26,030 nt of DNA from the NCBI GenBank assembly GCA_036489395.1, contig DASXFW010000105.1, positions 1 to 26,030 on the forward strand, read 5' to 3'. Positions within the stretch are counted from its first letter, which is position 1. Each line of letters begins with the position of its first letter. The notes beneath the pieces were generated by a model that did not search any database, had not been told where the DNA came from, and saw only the letters and a program-made list of their open reading frames with translations. Below are positions 7,909 through 15,337 of the stretch, piece by piece. This DNA is from JASHVB01 sp036489395 (GTDB taxonomy: Bacteria; Pseudomonadota; Alphaproteobacteria; Acetobacterales; Acetobacteraceae). A program made the translations under genes and the position numbers.

Positions 7909-8555
7909 GCCGATCTCCTTCGTTTCGCTGGCGGCATCCGTACGCCGCAGCCTTGCAGCACCAGGGTGACGACGGTTTCCGTCGCCACCGCGAAATCCGT
8001 GTCGTCCAGCGCGACTTTGCCCAGCACGGCGCGGATTTGCACGTCGAAATCCGCATAGGTCTGGGTCATCGCCCAGATGCAGAACAACAGATGCACCGGA
8101 TGGATCGGGTCCATCAGGCCGGCGGCGCTCCAGCCGGAGATCACCGGCGCCAGTTCGTCCACCCGCCGGCGCAGCTCCAACCCGAGATAGTGCATGACGC
8201 GCGGCGCGCCGCGCAGCAGCTCGCCGGCGAAGATGCGCGACGCCTGCGGTCGGGCGCGCGAATGCGCCATCTTGGCGCGGACATAGCCCGCGAGGCCCTC
8301 GGCCGGATGGCGGTCGGGCGTGATCCAGGCCGCGGCGTCTTCCAGCCACAGCGCCAGGATGCCTTCCAGAACAGCGCGGTACAGCCCCTCCTTGGTGCCG
8401 AAATAGTAGTGCAGGTTCGCCTTCGGCAGGCCCGCGGCGGCGGCGAGCCGAGCCATGGTGGCGCCCTCGAACCCGTGCTGGGCGAACACTTTCTCGGCCG
8501 CGGCCAGGATCTGGTCCACGCTGACCTGCCGGATGGTGGCAATTCCTGTATCCAT
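7905..8555 (-). CDS. TetR-family regulator, RutR-like
   Basis: A 216-residue TetR repressor. The N-terminal helix-turn-helix is at about residues 12-58 (ILAAAEKVFAQHGFEGATMA, then GLPKANLHYYFGTKEGLYRAVL). The C-terminal domain with IFAGELLRGAPRVMHYL and HPVHLLFCIWAMTQTYADF resembles the YcdC/RutR-type ligand-binding domain. RutR of E. coli binds uracil and thymine, and many pyrimidine loci carry such a regulator, so I infer that it controls this divergent locus in response to a pyrimidine. Its stop overlaps the dihydropyrimidinase start. A 136-base divergent promoter region separates it from preT. Confidence 0.9.
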   Translation of the reverse strand: MDTGIATIRQVSVDQILAAAEKVFAQHGFEGATMARLAAAAGLPKANLHYYFGTKEGLYRAVLEGILALWLEDAAAWITPDRHPAEGLAGYVRAKMAHSRARPQASRIFAGELLRGAPRVMHYLGLELRRRVDELAPVISGWSAAGLMDPIHPVHLLFCIWAMTQTYADFDVQIRAVLGKVALDDTDFAVATETVVTLVLQGCGVRMPPAKRRRSA

Positions 8556-8616
8556 TTTGGGCAGTTACGGTTCCTGGACGTTTCGTTGCATGATTTTTCA
8601 CCATTCCTGTCCGATC

Positions 8617-8636
8617 AGTCAAGAAATCCGTTGACA
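8617..8636. promoter_or_regulatory. Back-to-back -35 boxes / candidate TetR operator
   Basis: The inverted repeat GTCAA-N8-TTGAC (8618-8635) lies in the middle of the divergent tetR/preT gap. Its right half reads TTGACA (8631-8636), a perfect -35 for preT. Its left half, on the minus strand, reads TTGACT (8622-8617), a near-perfect -35 for tetR-hydA. The possible -10 for tetR is AAAAAT at spacing 18 (8598-8593). The possible -10 for preT is the weak TTAGCT (8655-8660). A repressor bound here could block both promoters at once. The orientation differs from the RutR consensus as I remember it (TTGACCA...TGGTCAA). Confidence 0.45.
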
Positions 8637-8677
8637 GCCCCGCCGCCCCTGCCGTTAGCTTCCCATCCGTCGCTGAC

Positions 8678-8683
8678 AAGGAG
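8678..8683 (+). promoter_or_regulatory. Shine-Dalgarno site of preT
   Basis: AAGGAG with an 8-base spacer to the GTG at 8692. This supports GTG as the preT start; no ATG lies nearby in frame. Confidence 0.7.
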
Positions 8684-8691
8684 CCGGTGCG

Positions 8692-10059
8692 GTGAGCGAG
8701 ATCGGCGATATCGCAGCGGGCCGATTGGATGCCGCGTTGCTGGCCGCCAATTTTGCCGATGCGCACCCGCCGCTGACCTCGGCGCAGGCGGTGGTGGAAG
8801 CAAGCCGCTGCTATTTCTGCTACGACGCGCCCTGCGTCGAAGCCTGCCCGACCGGCATCGACATCCCGTCCTTCATTCGCAAGATCGGCACTGGGAACTT
8901 GCGCGGCTCGGCGCAAACGATCCTGGAAGCGAACATTTTCGGCGGAAGCTGCGCCCGCGTCTGTCCGACGGAAGAACTGTGCGAGCGGGCGTGCGTCCAC
9001 ACGGCACAGGAGAACCAGCCGATCCAGATCGGCGCCTTGCAGCGCCATGCGGTGGATGGGCTGATGGCGCGCGGCACCGCGCCGTTCGTCCGCGCCGCGC
9101 CGACCGGCAAGCGCGTGGCGGTGGTCGGCGCCGGGCCGGCGGGCCTTGCCTGCGCGCATGGCCTGGCGCGCCACGGCCACGACGTGACGGTGTTCGAGGC
9201 GCGGCCCAGGCCGGGCGGGCTGAACGAGTACGGCATTGCCGCCTACAAAGTGGCGGACGAATTCGCTCAGCGCGAGGTCGCGTTCATCCTCTCGATCGGC
9301 GGCATCGGCATCGATCATGGCAAGACGCTTGGCCGCGACTTCACGCTTGATGCGCTGCGGCGGGACTTCGACGCGGTGTTCCTCGCGATGGGCCAGGCGG
9401 GGGTGAAGGCGCTGGAACTTGCCGGCGAGACCATGCCGGGCGTACGCGCCGCCGTCGATTTCATTGCGGAGGTGCGGCAGGCGCCGAAACGGCAGGTCGC
9501 GGTCGGGCGGCGCGTGGTGGTGATCGGCGGCGGCAACACCGCGATCGATGCGGCGACGCAGGCGCGTCTGCTGGGGGCCGAGGACGTCACCATCGTCTAT
9601 CGTCGCGGTCCGGAGCACATGACGGCGACGGACAAGGAGCAGGAGTGGGCACAGACGCATGACGTGCGGATCAGGCACTGGGCGGCGCCGGTGCGGCTGC
9701 TTCCCGGCGCCGGCGTGGCGGGCGAAACCGTGGCCGGCGTCGAATTCGCCCGCACGACTCTGGATGCGAGCGGCCGGCTGGCGCTGACCGATGACCGTTT
9801 CGTGCTGGGCGCCGACATGGTGCTGAAGGCGATCGGCCAGAGTTTCAGCGCGGACCGGAACGACGCGGCCGATACGACGGACGAAATGCCGGCGGTGCGC
9901 AACGGGCGGATCGTGGTGGACGCCGATCGTCGCACCTCGCTGCCCGATGTCTATGCCGGCGGCGATTGCATCGCCGGTGCCGATTTGACGGTGGTTGCAG
10001 TGCAGGACGGCAAGCTCGCGGCCGCGGCGATCCATCGCCAGTTGAGCGGGGCTGCGTGA
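8692..10059 (+). CDS. preT: NAD-dependent dihydropyrimidine dehydrogenase, subunit PreT
   Basis: A 455-residue flavoprotein of the glutamate-synthase small-subunit type. The N-terminus has two Fe-S cysteine sets (CYFCYDAPCVEACPTGIDIP and GSCARVCPTEELCERAC). A FAD-binding GAGPAGLACAHGLA with VTVFE and GG follows, and a second dinucleotide site GGGNTAIDAATQARLLGAED with TIVYRRG for NAD(P)H. The C-terminus has the GGDCIAGADLTVVAVQDGK flavin motif. With PreA it would pass electrons from NAD(P)H to reduce uracil/thymine to the 5,6-dihydro forms. The stop overlaps the preA start by one base (TGATG), as expected for subunits made in equal amounts. The GTG start has a strong ribosome site. Confidence 0.94.
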   Translation: MSEIGDIAAGRLDAALLAANFADAHPPLTSAQAVVEASRCYFCYDAPCVEACPTGIDIPSFIRKIGTGNLRGSAQTILEANIFGGSCARVCPTEELCERACVHTAQENQPIQIGALQRHAVDGLMARGTAPFVRAAPTGKRVAVVGAGPAGLACAHGLARHGHDVTVFEARPRPGGLNEYGIAAYKVADEFAQREVAFILSIGGIGIDHGKTLGRDFTLDALRRDFDAVFLAMGQAGVKALELAGETMPGVRAAVDFIAEVRQAPKRQVAVGRRVVVIGGGNTAIDAATQARLLGAEDVTIVYRRGPEHMTATDKEQEWAQTHDVRIRHWAAPVRLLPGAGVAGETVAGVEFARTTLDASGRLALTDDRFVLGADMVLKAIGQSFSADRNDAADTTDEMPAVRNGRIVVDADRRTSLPDVYAGGDCIAGADLTVVAVQDGKLAAAAIHRQLSGAA

Positions 10060-11330
10060 TGGCCGACCTGCGCACGAAATTTGCCGGCATCGTCTCGCCC
10101 AATCCGTTCTGGCTGGCCTCTGCGCCGCCGACCGACAAGGCGTACAATGTGGCGCGCGCGTTCAAGGCGGGGTGGGGCGGTGTGGTGTGGAAAACGCTCG
10201 GCGAGGACCCGCCGATCGTCAACACCGCCAGCCGCTATGGCGCCGTCAGCTATAACGGCGTGCGCATCGCCGGCTTCAGTAATATCGAACTGATCACCGA
10301 CCGGCCGCTGCAGTTGAACCTCGATGAGATCAAGGCGATCAAGCACGACTGGCCGGACCGCGCCGTGGTGGTCAGCCTGATGGTGCCGTGCACGGAAGCG
10401 AGTTGGGCGCGCATCCTGGCGCGCGTCGAGGACACCGGCTGCGACGGCGTCGAGCTGAATTTCGGCTGTCCGCACGGCATGTCGGAACGCGACATGGGCG
10501 CCGCGGTCGGCCAGGTGCCGGCCTATGTCGAGATGGTCACGCGCTGGTGCAAGCAGCACACGCGGATGCCGGTGATCGTGAAATTGACTCCGAACGTCAC
10601 CGACATCCTGGCGCCGGCGGCGGCCGCGCAGCGCGGCGGTGCCGACGGCGTGTCGCTGATCAATACGGTGACGTCGATCACCGGCGTCGATCTGGACCTG
10701 ATGGCGCCGGAGCCTGTGGTGGACGGCAAGGGCACGCATGGCGGCTATTGCGGACCGGCGGTGAAGCCGATCGCGCTGCGCATGGTCGCCGATATTGCTC
10801 GTGCGTTGCCTGAGCTGCCGGTCTCGGGGATCGGCGGCATCGCGGTGTGGCGCGACGCGGCGGAATTCATCGCGATGGGCGCGCACAACGTGCAGGTCTG
10901 CACCGCGGCGATGCATCACGGTTTCAAGATCGTCGAGGACATGATCGACGGGTTGTCAAACTGGATGGATGGCAAGGGGTACCGTTCGGTCGCCGCGGTG
11001 ACGGGCCGCGCGGTGGGCAATTACGTGCACTGGAACGATCTGAACCTGAACTACAAAACTGTGGCGCGGATCGACCAGTCGCTGTGCATCAAATGCGGCC
11101 TTTGTCATATCGGCTGCGAGGACACCTCCCACCAGGCGATCGCCGCGCTGCGGGTGGGCGGCCAGAGGCGCTATGAAGTGATCGACGCCGAGTGCGTCGG
11201 CTGCAATCTGTGCTATCTCGCCTGCCCGGTGGACGGCTGTATTACCATGGTGCAGCAGAAGGGTGCGGGTGGCGTGCTGACCTGGGAGCATCACCCGAAC
11301 AATCCGCTGCGCAAGGAGCCAGCGGCATGA
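10059..11330 (+). CDS. preA: NAD-dependent dihydropyrimidine dehydrogenase, subunit PreA
   Basis: A 423-residue FMN enzyme with the dihydroorotate-dehydrogenase-like barrel and a C-terminal ferredoxin domain. Seen motifs: NPFWLASAPPTDKAYNVARA; FGCPHGMSERDMG (Cys137); VKLTPNVTDI; SGIGGIAVWRDAAEFI for FMN phosphate; two 4Fe-4S sets, CIKCGLCHIGC (from Cys343) and CVGCNLCYLACP (from Cys379). It reduces uracil and thymine in complex with PreT. The residue aligned from memory with the catalytic Cys of mammalian dihydropyrimidine dehydrogenase is Val150. The start at 10059 was set by homology and overlap with the preT stop; upstream in-frame codons lie inside preT. The stop overlaps the next start (ATGA). 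Confidence 0.94.
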   Translation: MADLRTKFAGIVSPNPFWLASAPPTDKAYNVARAFKAGWGGVVWKTLGEDPPIVNTASRYGAVSYNGVRIAGFSNIELITDRPLQLNLDEIKAIKHDWPDRAVVVSLMVPCTEASWARILARVEDTGCDGVELNFGCPHGMSERDMGAAVGQVPAYVEMVTRWCKQHTRMPVIVKLTPNVTDILAPAAAAQRGGADGVSLINTVTSITGVDLDLMAPEPVVDGKGTHGGYCGPAVKPIALRMVADIARALPELPVSGIGGIAVWRDAAEFIAMGAHNVQVCTAAMHHGFKIVEDMIDGLSNWMDGKGYRSVAAVTGRAVGNYVHWNDLNLNYKTVARIDQSLCIKCGLCHIGCEDTSHQAIAALRVGGQRRYEVIDAECVGCNLCYLACPVDGCITMVQQKGAGGVLTWEHHPNNPLRKEPAA

Positions 11331-12613
11331 GCGAATCCGAACCCCCGGTCCCCGCCGGCAACATCGCCGTCAACGGCGACCGGATGTGGGACACGATCAT
11401 GGAAACCGCGCGGATCGGTGCCACGCCGAAGGGCGGCATCTGCCGGCTGACCCTGACCGACCTGGACCGCCAGGTGCGCGACTGGTTCCGGGCAAAATGC
11501 GAAGCGGCCGGCTGCACCGTTACGGTCGATGACATGGGCAACATCTTCGCGCGCCGCGCCGGCCGCGATCCGTCGCTGCCGCCGATCGCCATCGGCAGCC
11601 ATTTGGATACGCAGCCCACCGGCGGAAAATACGACGGCATCATCGGCGTGCTGTCCGGCCTGGAAGTGCTGCGTACGCTGAACGACCAGGGATATGAAAC
11701 CAACGCGCCGATCGAAGTGATCGACTGGACCAACGAGGAAGGCAGCCGCTTCGCTCCGGCCATGCTGTCGTCGGGCGTGTTCGCCGGCGCGTTCGACAAC
11801 GCCTACGCCTATGCGCGCGAGGATCGCGAGGGCCGGAAATTCGGCGATGAGCTGGTGCGCATTGGCTACCAGGGCGACGTGCCCTGCGGTTCGCACAAGC
11901 TCGGCGCGCATTTCGAAATCCATATCGAGCAAGGCCCGATCCTCGAGGATGAAGCGAAGACGATCGGCGTGGTCACCGGCGTGCAGGGTATGCGCTGGTA
12001 CGAAGTGACGGTGACCGGCATGGAGGGCCATGCCGGGGCGACGCCGATGCGCTTGCGGCGCAATGCCTTGCTGGCTGCCAGCCGCATGGTCGTGGCGATC
12101 GATCAAATTGGTTGGGATCATGCGCCGGATGCGGTCGCGACGGTCGGGCTGCTGGAGAATCGGCCGAACAGCAGAAATGTCGTGCCGGGGTCGGTGTTTT
12201 TTGCGATCGACCTGCGGCATCCGAGCGACGCGACGGTCGCGGCGATGGAAGCCGCAATGCGGGCGGAGCTGGAACGCATCGCCGCCGAAGCCAACGTGGA
12301 AATTGCCATCGAGTGCGTGTGGGACTCGCCCGCGGTGCGTTTCGATCCCGAATGCATTGCCGCGGTGCGCCGCGCGGCGGCAGCTTCGGGATATGGGCAT
12401 CGCGACATCGTCTCGGGCGCCGGGCACGATTCCGCCTATATCGCGCGCGTGGCGCCAACCACCATGGTGTTCGTCCCGTGCGAAAAGGGCCTGAGCCATA
12501 ACGAAGCAGAGCATGCGGAGAAGTCGGATGTGATCGCGGGGGCCAACGTGTTGCTGCGCGCGGTGCTGGAGACCGACCAACGCCTGGCAGAACATGCGGT
12601 CCGTGGCGCCTGA
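11327..12613 (+). CDS. Zn-dependent N-carbamoyl-beta-alanine / N-carbamoyl-amino acid hydrolase (M20)
   Basis: A 428-residue amidase of the M20/AllC family. It probably hydrolyses N-carbamoyl-beta-alanine or its 2-methyl form to the beta-amino acid, CO2 and ammonia, the third step after dihydropyrimidinase. Metal ligands are visible: His92 in GSHLDTQPTGGKYDG, Asp103, Glu138 in WTNEEGSRF, His199 in EIHIEQG, and a C-terminal His in LSHNEAEH. The dimerization-domain motif GMEGHAGATPMRLRRNA and SGAGHDSAYIA are also present. An AAGGAG site and overlap with the preA stop support the ATG. Neighbours make beta-ureidopropionase the best call; N-carbamoyl-L-amino acid hydrolase or allantoate amidohydrolase are the family alternatives. 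Confidence 0.92.
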   Translation: MSESEPPVPAGNIAVNGDRMWDTIMETARIGATPKGGICRLTLTDLDRQVRDWFRAKCEAAGCTVTVDDMGNIFARRAGRDPSLPPIAIGSHLDTQPTGGKYDGIIGVLSGLEVLRTLNDQGYETNAPIEVIDWTNEEGSRFAPAMLSSGVFAGAFDNAYAYAREDREGRKFGDELVRIGYQGDVPCGSHKLGAHFEIHIEQGPILEDEAKTIGVVTGVQGMRWYEVTVTGMEGHAGATPMRLRRNALLAASRMVVAIDQIGWDHAPDAVATVGLLENRPNSRNVVPGSVFFAIDLRHPSDATVAAMEAAMRAELERIAAEANVEIAIECVWDSPAVRFDPECIAAVRRAAAASGYGHRDIVSGAGHDSAYIARVAPTTMVFVPCEKGLSHNEAEHAEKSDVIAGANVLLRAVLETDQRLAEHAVRGA

Positions 12614-13493
12614 GGCGCCTGCCTGGCCGGATGCCCAGGCGCTGCCGCGCGAGGCGGCGCATCCTTCGGCGCATCCTTCGGCGCATCCCTTGGCGCATCC
12701 CTTGGGGTCTCCCGGCGGCGAAACGGTCATCGTGGCACGCGACCTCGGCGTGACGTTTGCCGCGCACGGGCACGAGACGGTCGCGCTGACCGATGTGAAC
12801 CTGGAGATAAGCAAGGGCGAGTTCGTGTCGCTGATCGGTCCGTCCGGCTGCGGCAAGACCACGCTGCTGCGGCTGATCGCGGATTTGACGCCGGTCAGCA
12901 CCGGCTCGCTGACGGTGAACGGCATGACGGCGGCGGAGGCACGGCGGCGGCGCGCCTATGGCTATGTGTTCCAGGCGCCCGCGCTGTATCCGTGGCGCAA
13001 CGTCGAACGCAACGTGATGCTGCCGCTGGAAGTGATGGGCCTGCCGCGCGAGGAACGCCGGCGCCGCGCCGCGCACGTGCTGGACCTGGTCGGGCTTGCC
13101 GAGTTCCGGCGGCGCTTTCCGTGGCAATTGTCGGGTGGGATGCAGCAGCGCGCCTCGATCGCCCGCGCACTAAGTTTCGAACCGTCGCTGCTGCTGATGG
13201 ACGAACCGTTCGGTGCGCTGGACGAGATCACCCGCGACGGGCTGACCTTGCATCTGCACCAGTTGTGGCGGCGCACCGGGCTGACGGCGGTGTTCGTGAC
13301 GCACTCGGTGCCGGAGGCGGTGTTCCTGTCCACGCGGATTGTCGTGATGTCGTCGCGGCCGGGGCGGGTGGTGGCGGTGATCGACAGCACGCTGCCGCGC
13401 GAACGCGACCTGGACGTGCGGGAGACGCCGGCGTTTCTGGCGGTGGCGCATGAAGTGCGCGCGGCGCTGCGCGAGGGGCACGCGGATGGGTAG
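12594..13493 (+). CDS. ABC transporter ATP-binding protein (nitrate/sulfonate/pyrimidine type)
   Basis: A 299-residue importer ATPase. The Walker A is GPSGCGKTT (residues 82-90), the Q-loop lies in YGYVFQAPALYPWRN, the signature is LSGGMQQRASIARAL, and the Walker B is LLLMDEPFGALDEITRD followed by FVTHSVPEA. It would drive the two permeases downstream. It begins inside the preceding gene (20-base overlap), so it belongs to the same transcript. The first 40 residues are not typical of the family: Ala/Pro-rich, with four HPSA/HPLA repeats from a 12-base tandem repeat. An in-frame GTG at 12732 would give a normal-length protein and cannot be excluded as the true start. Confidence 0.92.
   Translation: MRSVAPEAPAWPDAQALPREAAHPSAHPSAHPLAHPLGSPGGETVIVARDLGVTFAAHGHETVALTDVNLEISKGEFVSLIGPSGCGKTTLLRLIADLTPVSTGSLTVNGMTAAEARRRRAYGYVFQAPALYPWRNVERNVMLPLEVMGLPREERRRRAAHVLDLVGLAEFRRRFPWQLSGGMQQRASIARALSFEPSLLLMDEPFGALDEITRDGLTLHLHQLWRRTGLTAVFVTHSVPEAVFLSTRIVVMSSRPGRVVAVIDSTLPRERDLDVRETPAFLAVAHEVRAALREGHADG
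12657..12704 (+). repeat. 12-base tandem repeat, four units, in coding sequence
   Basis: Four consecutive units, two of GCGCATCCTTCG and two of GCGCATCCCTTG, encode AHPS, AHPS, AHPL, AHPL near the N-terminus of the ABC ATPase. The unit length is a multiple of three, so copy-number change keeps the frame. The unit pairs differ from each other by the same changes, suggesting a duplication after divergence. Confidence 0.9.
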
Positions 13494-13519
13494 GGGTGCT
13501 CGCTCAAACCGTACCCACC

Positions 13520-13621
13520 CGTCATGGCCGGGCTTGTCCCGGCCATCTACGCACGGACGGTTGGGCAGCTTCGACACCCGATCTTTGTACGTAGATGGCC
13601 GGGACCAGCCCGGCCATGACG
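13520..13621. repeat. Inverted repeat of the CGTCATGGCCGGG family (repeat family B)
   Basis: Two 32-base arms (13520-13551 and 13590-13621) face each other across a 38-base loop. Each arm is itself imperfectly palindromic (GGCCGGG...CCCGGCC). The sequence resembles a repeat I know as common in alphaproteobacterial genomes. It sits in the 138-base gap between the ABC ATPase and first permease genes, inside what is otherwise one operon, so the mRNA would fold into a strong structure just before the permease start at 13632. Confidence 0.92.
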
Positions 13622-13631
13622 AGATCAGTCT

Positions 13632-14486
13632 GTGACCCGCATCCTCCCCGTCCTGTGCGTGCTGGCCGTCGTCATCGCGGTGTGGTTCGCCGCGGCCGTG
13701 CCGATGAACTGGTCGCAGGCGCAGGCACTCGCGGACGACAACGCAACCTGGACCGACCTCGCCGAGGCAACGCAGACACTCGGCCGCCCGCTGCTGCCCA
13801 CGCCGGCGCAGGTCGCCACCGAAATGGTCGCCACGCTGGTGGGCTATCCCGTCAACTCGCCGCGCAGCCTGCTGCATCACGCGTTGATCACCGCGTGGGA
13901 AGCGTCGCTTGGCTTCGTCATCTCGCTGGCGGCCGGCATCGCGCTGGCGATCGGCATCGTGCATGTCCGCACGCTCGACCGTACCCTGATGCCGTGGCTG
14001 GTCGCCAGCCAGGCCATTCCCGTGCTGGCCATCGCACCGATGGTCGTGGTGGTGCTGGGCAATATCGGCCTGACCGGCGTGCTGCCGAAGGCGCTGATCG
14101 CCGGCTGGCTCAGCTTTTTTCCGATTGCCACGGGCATGGTGAAAGGCCTGCGCTCCTCCGAGGTCACGCAGCGCGACCTGCTGCACACCTACAACGCCAC
14201 CCCCACCCAAATCTTCGCCAAACTCCGTTGGCCCGCTGCATTGTCGTTTCTGTTCCCCGCCATGAAAGTCGCCGCGCCGCTGGCCCTGGTCGGTGCGATC
14301 GTTGCGGAATTGCCAACCGGAGCGCAGGCCGGCCTGGGCGCGCGATTGCTCACCGGCTCGTATTACGGGCTGACCCTGCAAATCTGGTCCGCACTGCTGA
14401 TGGCGGCATTCCTCGCCGTGCTGGCGATCGCGCTGGTTGACGGCGCCCAGGCGCTGCTGGTCCGCGCCCGAGGCGGACGCCTGTGA
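13632..14486 (+). CDS. ABC transporter permease
   Basis: A 284-residue inner-membrane permease of the BPD/SsuC type, with about six to seven hydrophobic helices. The first is near the N-terminus (VLCVLAVVIAVWFAAAVPM). The EAA-type loop that contacts the ATPase reads HTYNATPTQIFAKLRWPAAL. It starts with GTG 11 bases after the repeat family B element and has no clear Shine-Dalgarno sequence. Its end overlaps the start of a second permease (GTGA), so the two likely form a heterodimer. It belongs to the pyrimidine locus transporter; the substrate is inferred from neighbours only. Confidence 0.9.
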   Translation: MTRILPVLCVLAVVIAVWFAAAVPMNWSQAQALADDNATWTDLAEATQTLGRPLLPTPAQVATEMVATLVGYPVNSPRSLLHHALITAWEASLGFVISLAAGIALAIGIVHVRTLDRTLMPWLVASQAIPVLAIAPMVVVVLGNIGLTGVLPKALIAGWLSFFPIATGMVKGLRSSEVTQRDLLHTYNATPTQIFAKLRWPAALSFLFPAMKVAAPLALVGAIVAELPTGAQAGLGARLLTGSYYGLTLQIWSALLMAAFLAVLAIALVDGAQALLVRARGGRL

Positions 14487-15316
14487 TCACCACCCTCATC
14501 CTGCTGATCTCGGTACTCACCGGCAGCGCCGCGCTGGTATTACTTGCGCGCAACGACTCCCGCGTGTTCCGCATCGCCACGCCCGTGGTGTTCGGCCTGC
14601 TGATGCTGTGGCTGTGGCAGGCGGCGTGCGTCGGCTACCACGTGCCGTTCGTGCTGCTGCCGCCGCCATCGGATATCGGTGTTGCCTTCGTAACGCATAT
14701 CCCGATGCTGGCGGCGGATTTCCGCCAGACCGTGCTGCGCGCGGTGATCCCCGGCTGGCTGATCGGCAGCGGCGCCGGCTTGCTGGCGGCGATCGCGCTG
14801 GACGGTTCGCCCTTCCTGCGCCGCGGCGTGCTGCCGCTGGGCAGCCTGGTCAGCGCCATGCCGATCGTCGGCATCGCACCGATCATGGTGATGTGGTTCG
14901 GCTTCGACTGGCAGTCGAAGGCCGCTGTCGTCGTGCTGATGACGTTCTTCCCGATGCTGGTGAACGCCGGCGCCGGCCTGGTGCAGACCGGTGCGATGGA
15001 AGCCGACCTGATGCGCACCTACGGCGCCGGTTATCGCACCACGCTGCTGAAACTGCGTCTGCCCTCCGCCATGCCCTTCGTGTTCAACGCGCTGAAACTG
15101 AACGCCACGCTGGCACTGATCGGCGCCATCGTCGCGGAGTTCTTCGGCACGCCGATCGTCGGCATGGGATTCCGCATTTCCACCGAAGCGGCACGGCTCG
15201 ATCTCGGCGTGGTGTGGGCCGAGATCGTCGTCGCCGCGGCGGTCGGTACGCTCAGCTTCGCCCTGCTGTCATTGCTGGAAAGGGCGGTCACGTTCTGGCA
15301 TCCATCCTATCACTGA
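14483..15316 (+). CDS. ABC transporter permease
   Basis: A 277-residue inner-membrane permease of the same family as the preceding gene, which it overlaps by four bases (GTGA). It has an N-terminal helix (TTLILLISVLTGSAALVLLA), several further helices, and the ATPase-contact loop MRTYGAGYRTTLLKLRLPSA followed by LIGAIVAEFFGTP. Two distinct permeases in one operon suggest a heterodimeric channel, found in several pyrimidine/thiamine-precursor and riboflavin-type importers. It ends 21 bases before the binding-protein gene. Confidence 0.9.
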   Translation: MITTLILLISVLTGSAALVLLARNDSRVFRIATPVVFGLLMLWLWQAACVGYHVPFVLLPPPSDIGVAFVTHIPMLAADFRQTVLRAVIPGWLIGSGAGLLAAIALDGSPFLRRGVLPLGSLVSAMPIVGIAPIMVMWFGFDWQSKAAVVVLMTFFPMLVNAGAGLVQTGAMEADLMRTYGAGYRTTLLKLRLPSAMPFVFNALKLNATLALIGAIVAEFFGTPIVGMGFRISTEAARLDLGVVWAEIVVAAAVGTLSFALLSLLERAVTFWHPSYH

Positions 15317-15337
15317 AACGAAAGGGGATACGTTATC

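Noticed and set aside
7909..10035. Long upstream extension of the dihydropyrimidinase frame through tetR and antisense to preT
   Set aside because: The conserved protein starts at the ATG at 7908, coupled to the TetR stop. The extension lacks motifs and overlaps two well-supported genes.
6466..13493. Rut-type oxidative pyrimidine pathway, suggested by the RutR-like regulator
   Set aside because: No RutA-type monooxygenase or RutB-F genes are seen. The enzymes present are those of the reductive route.
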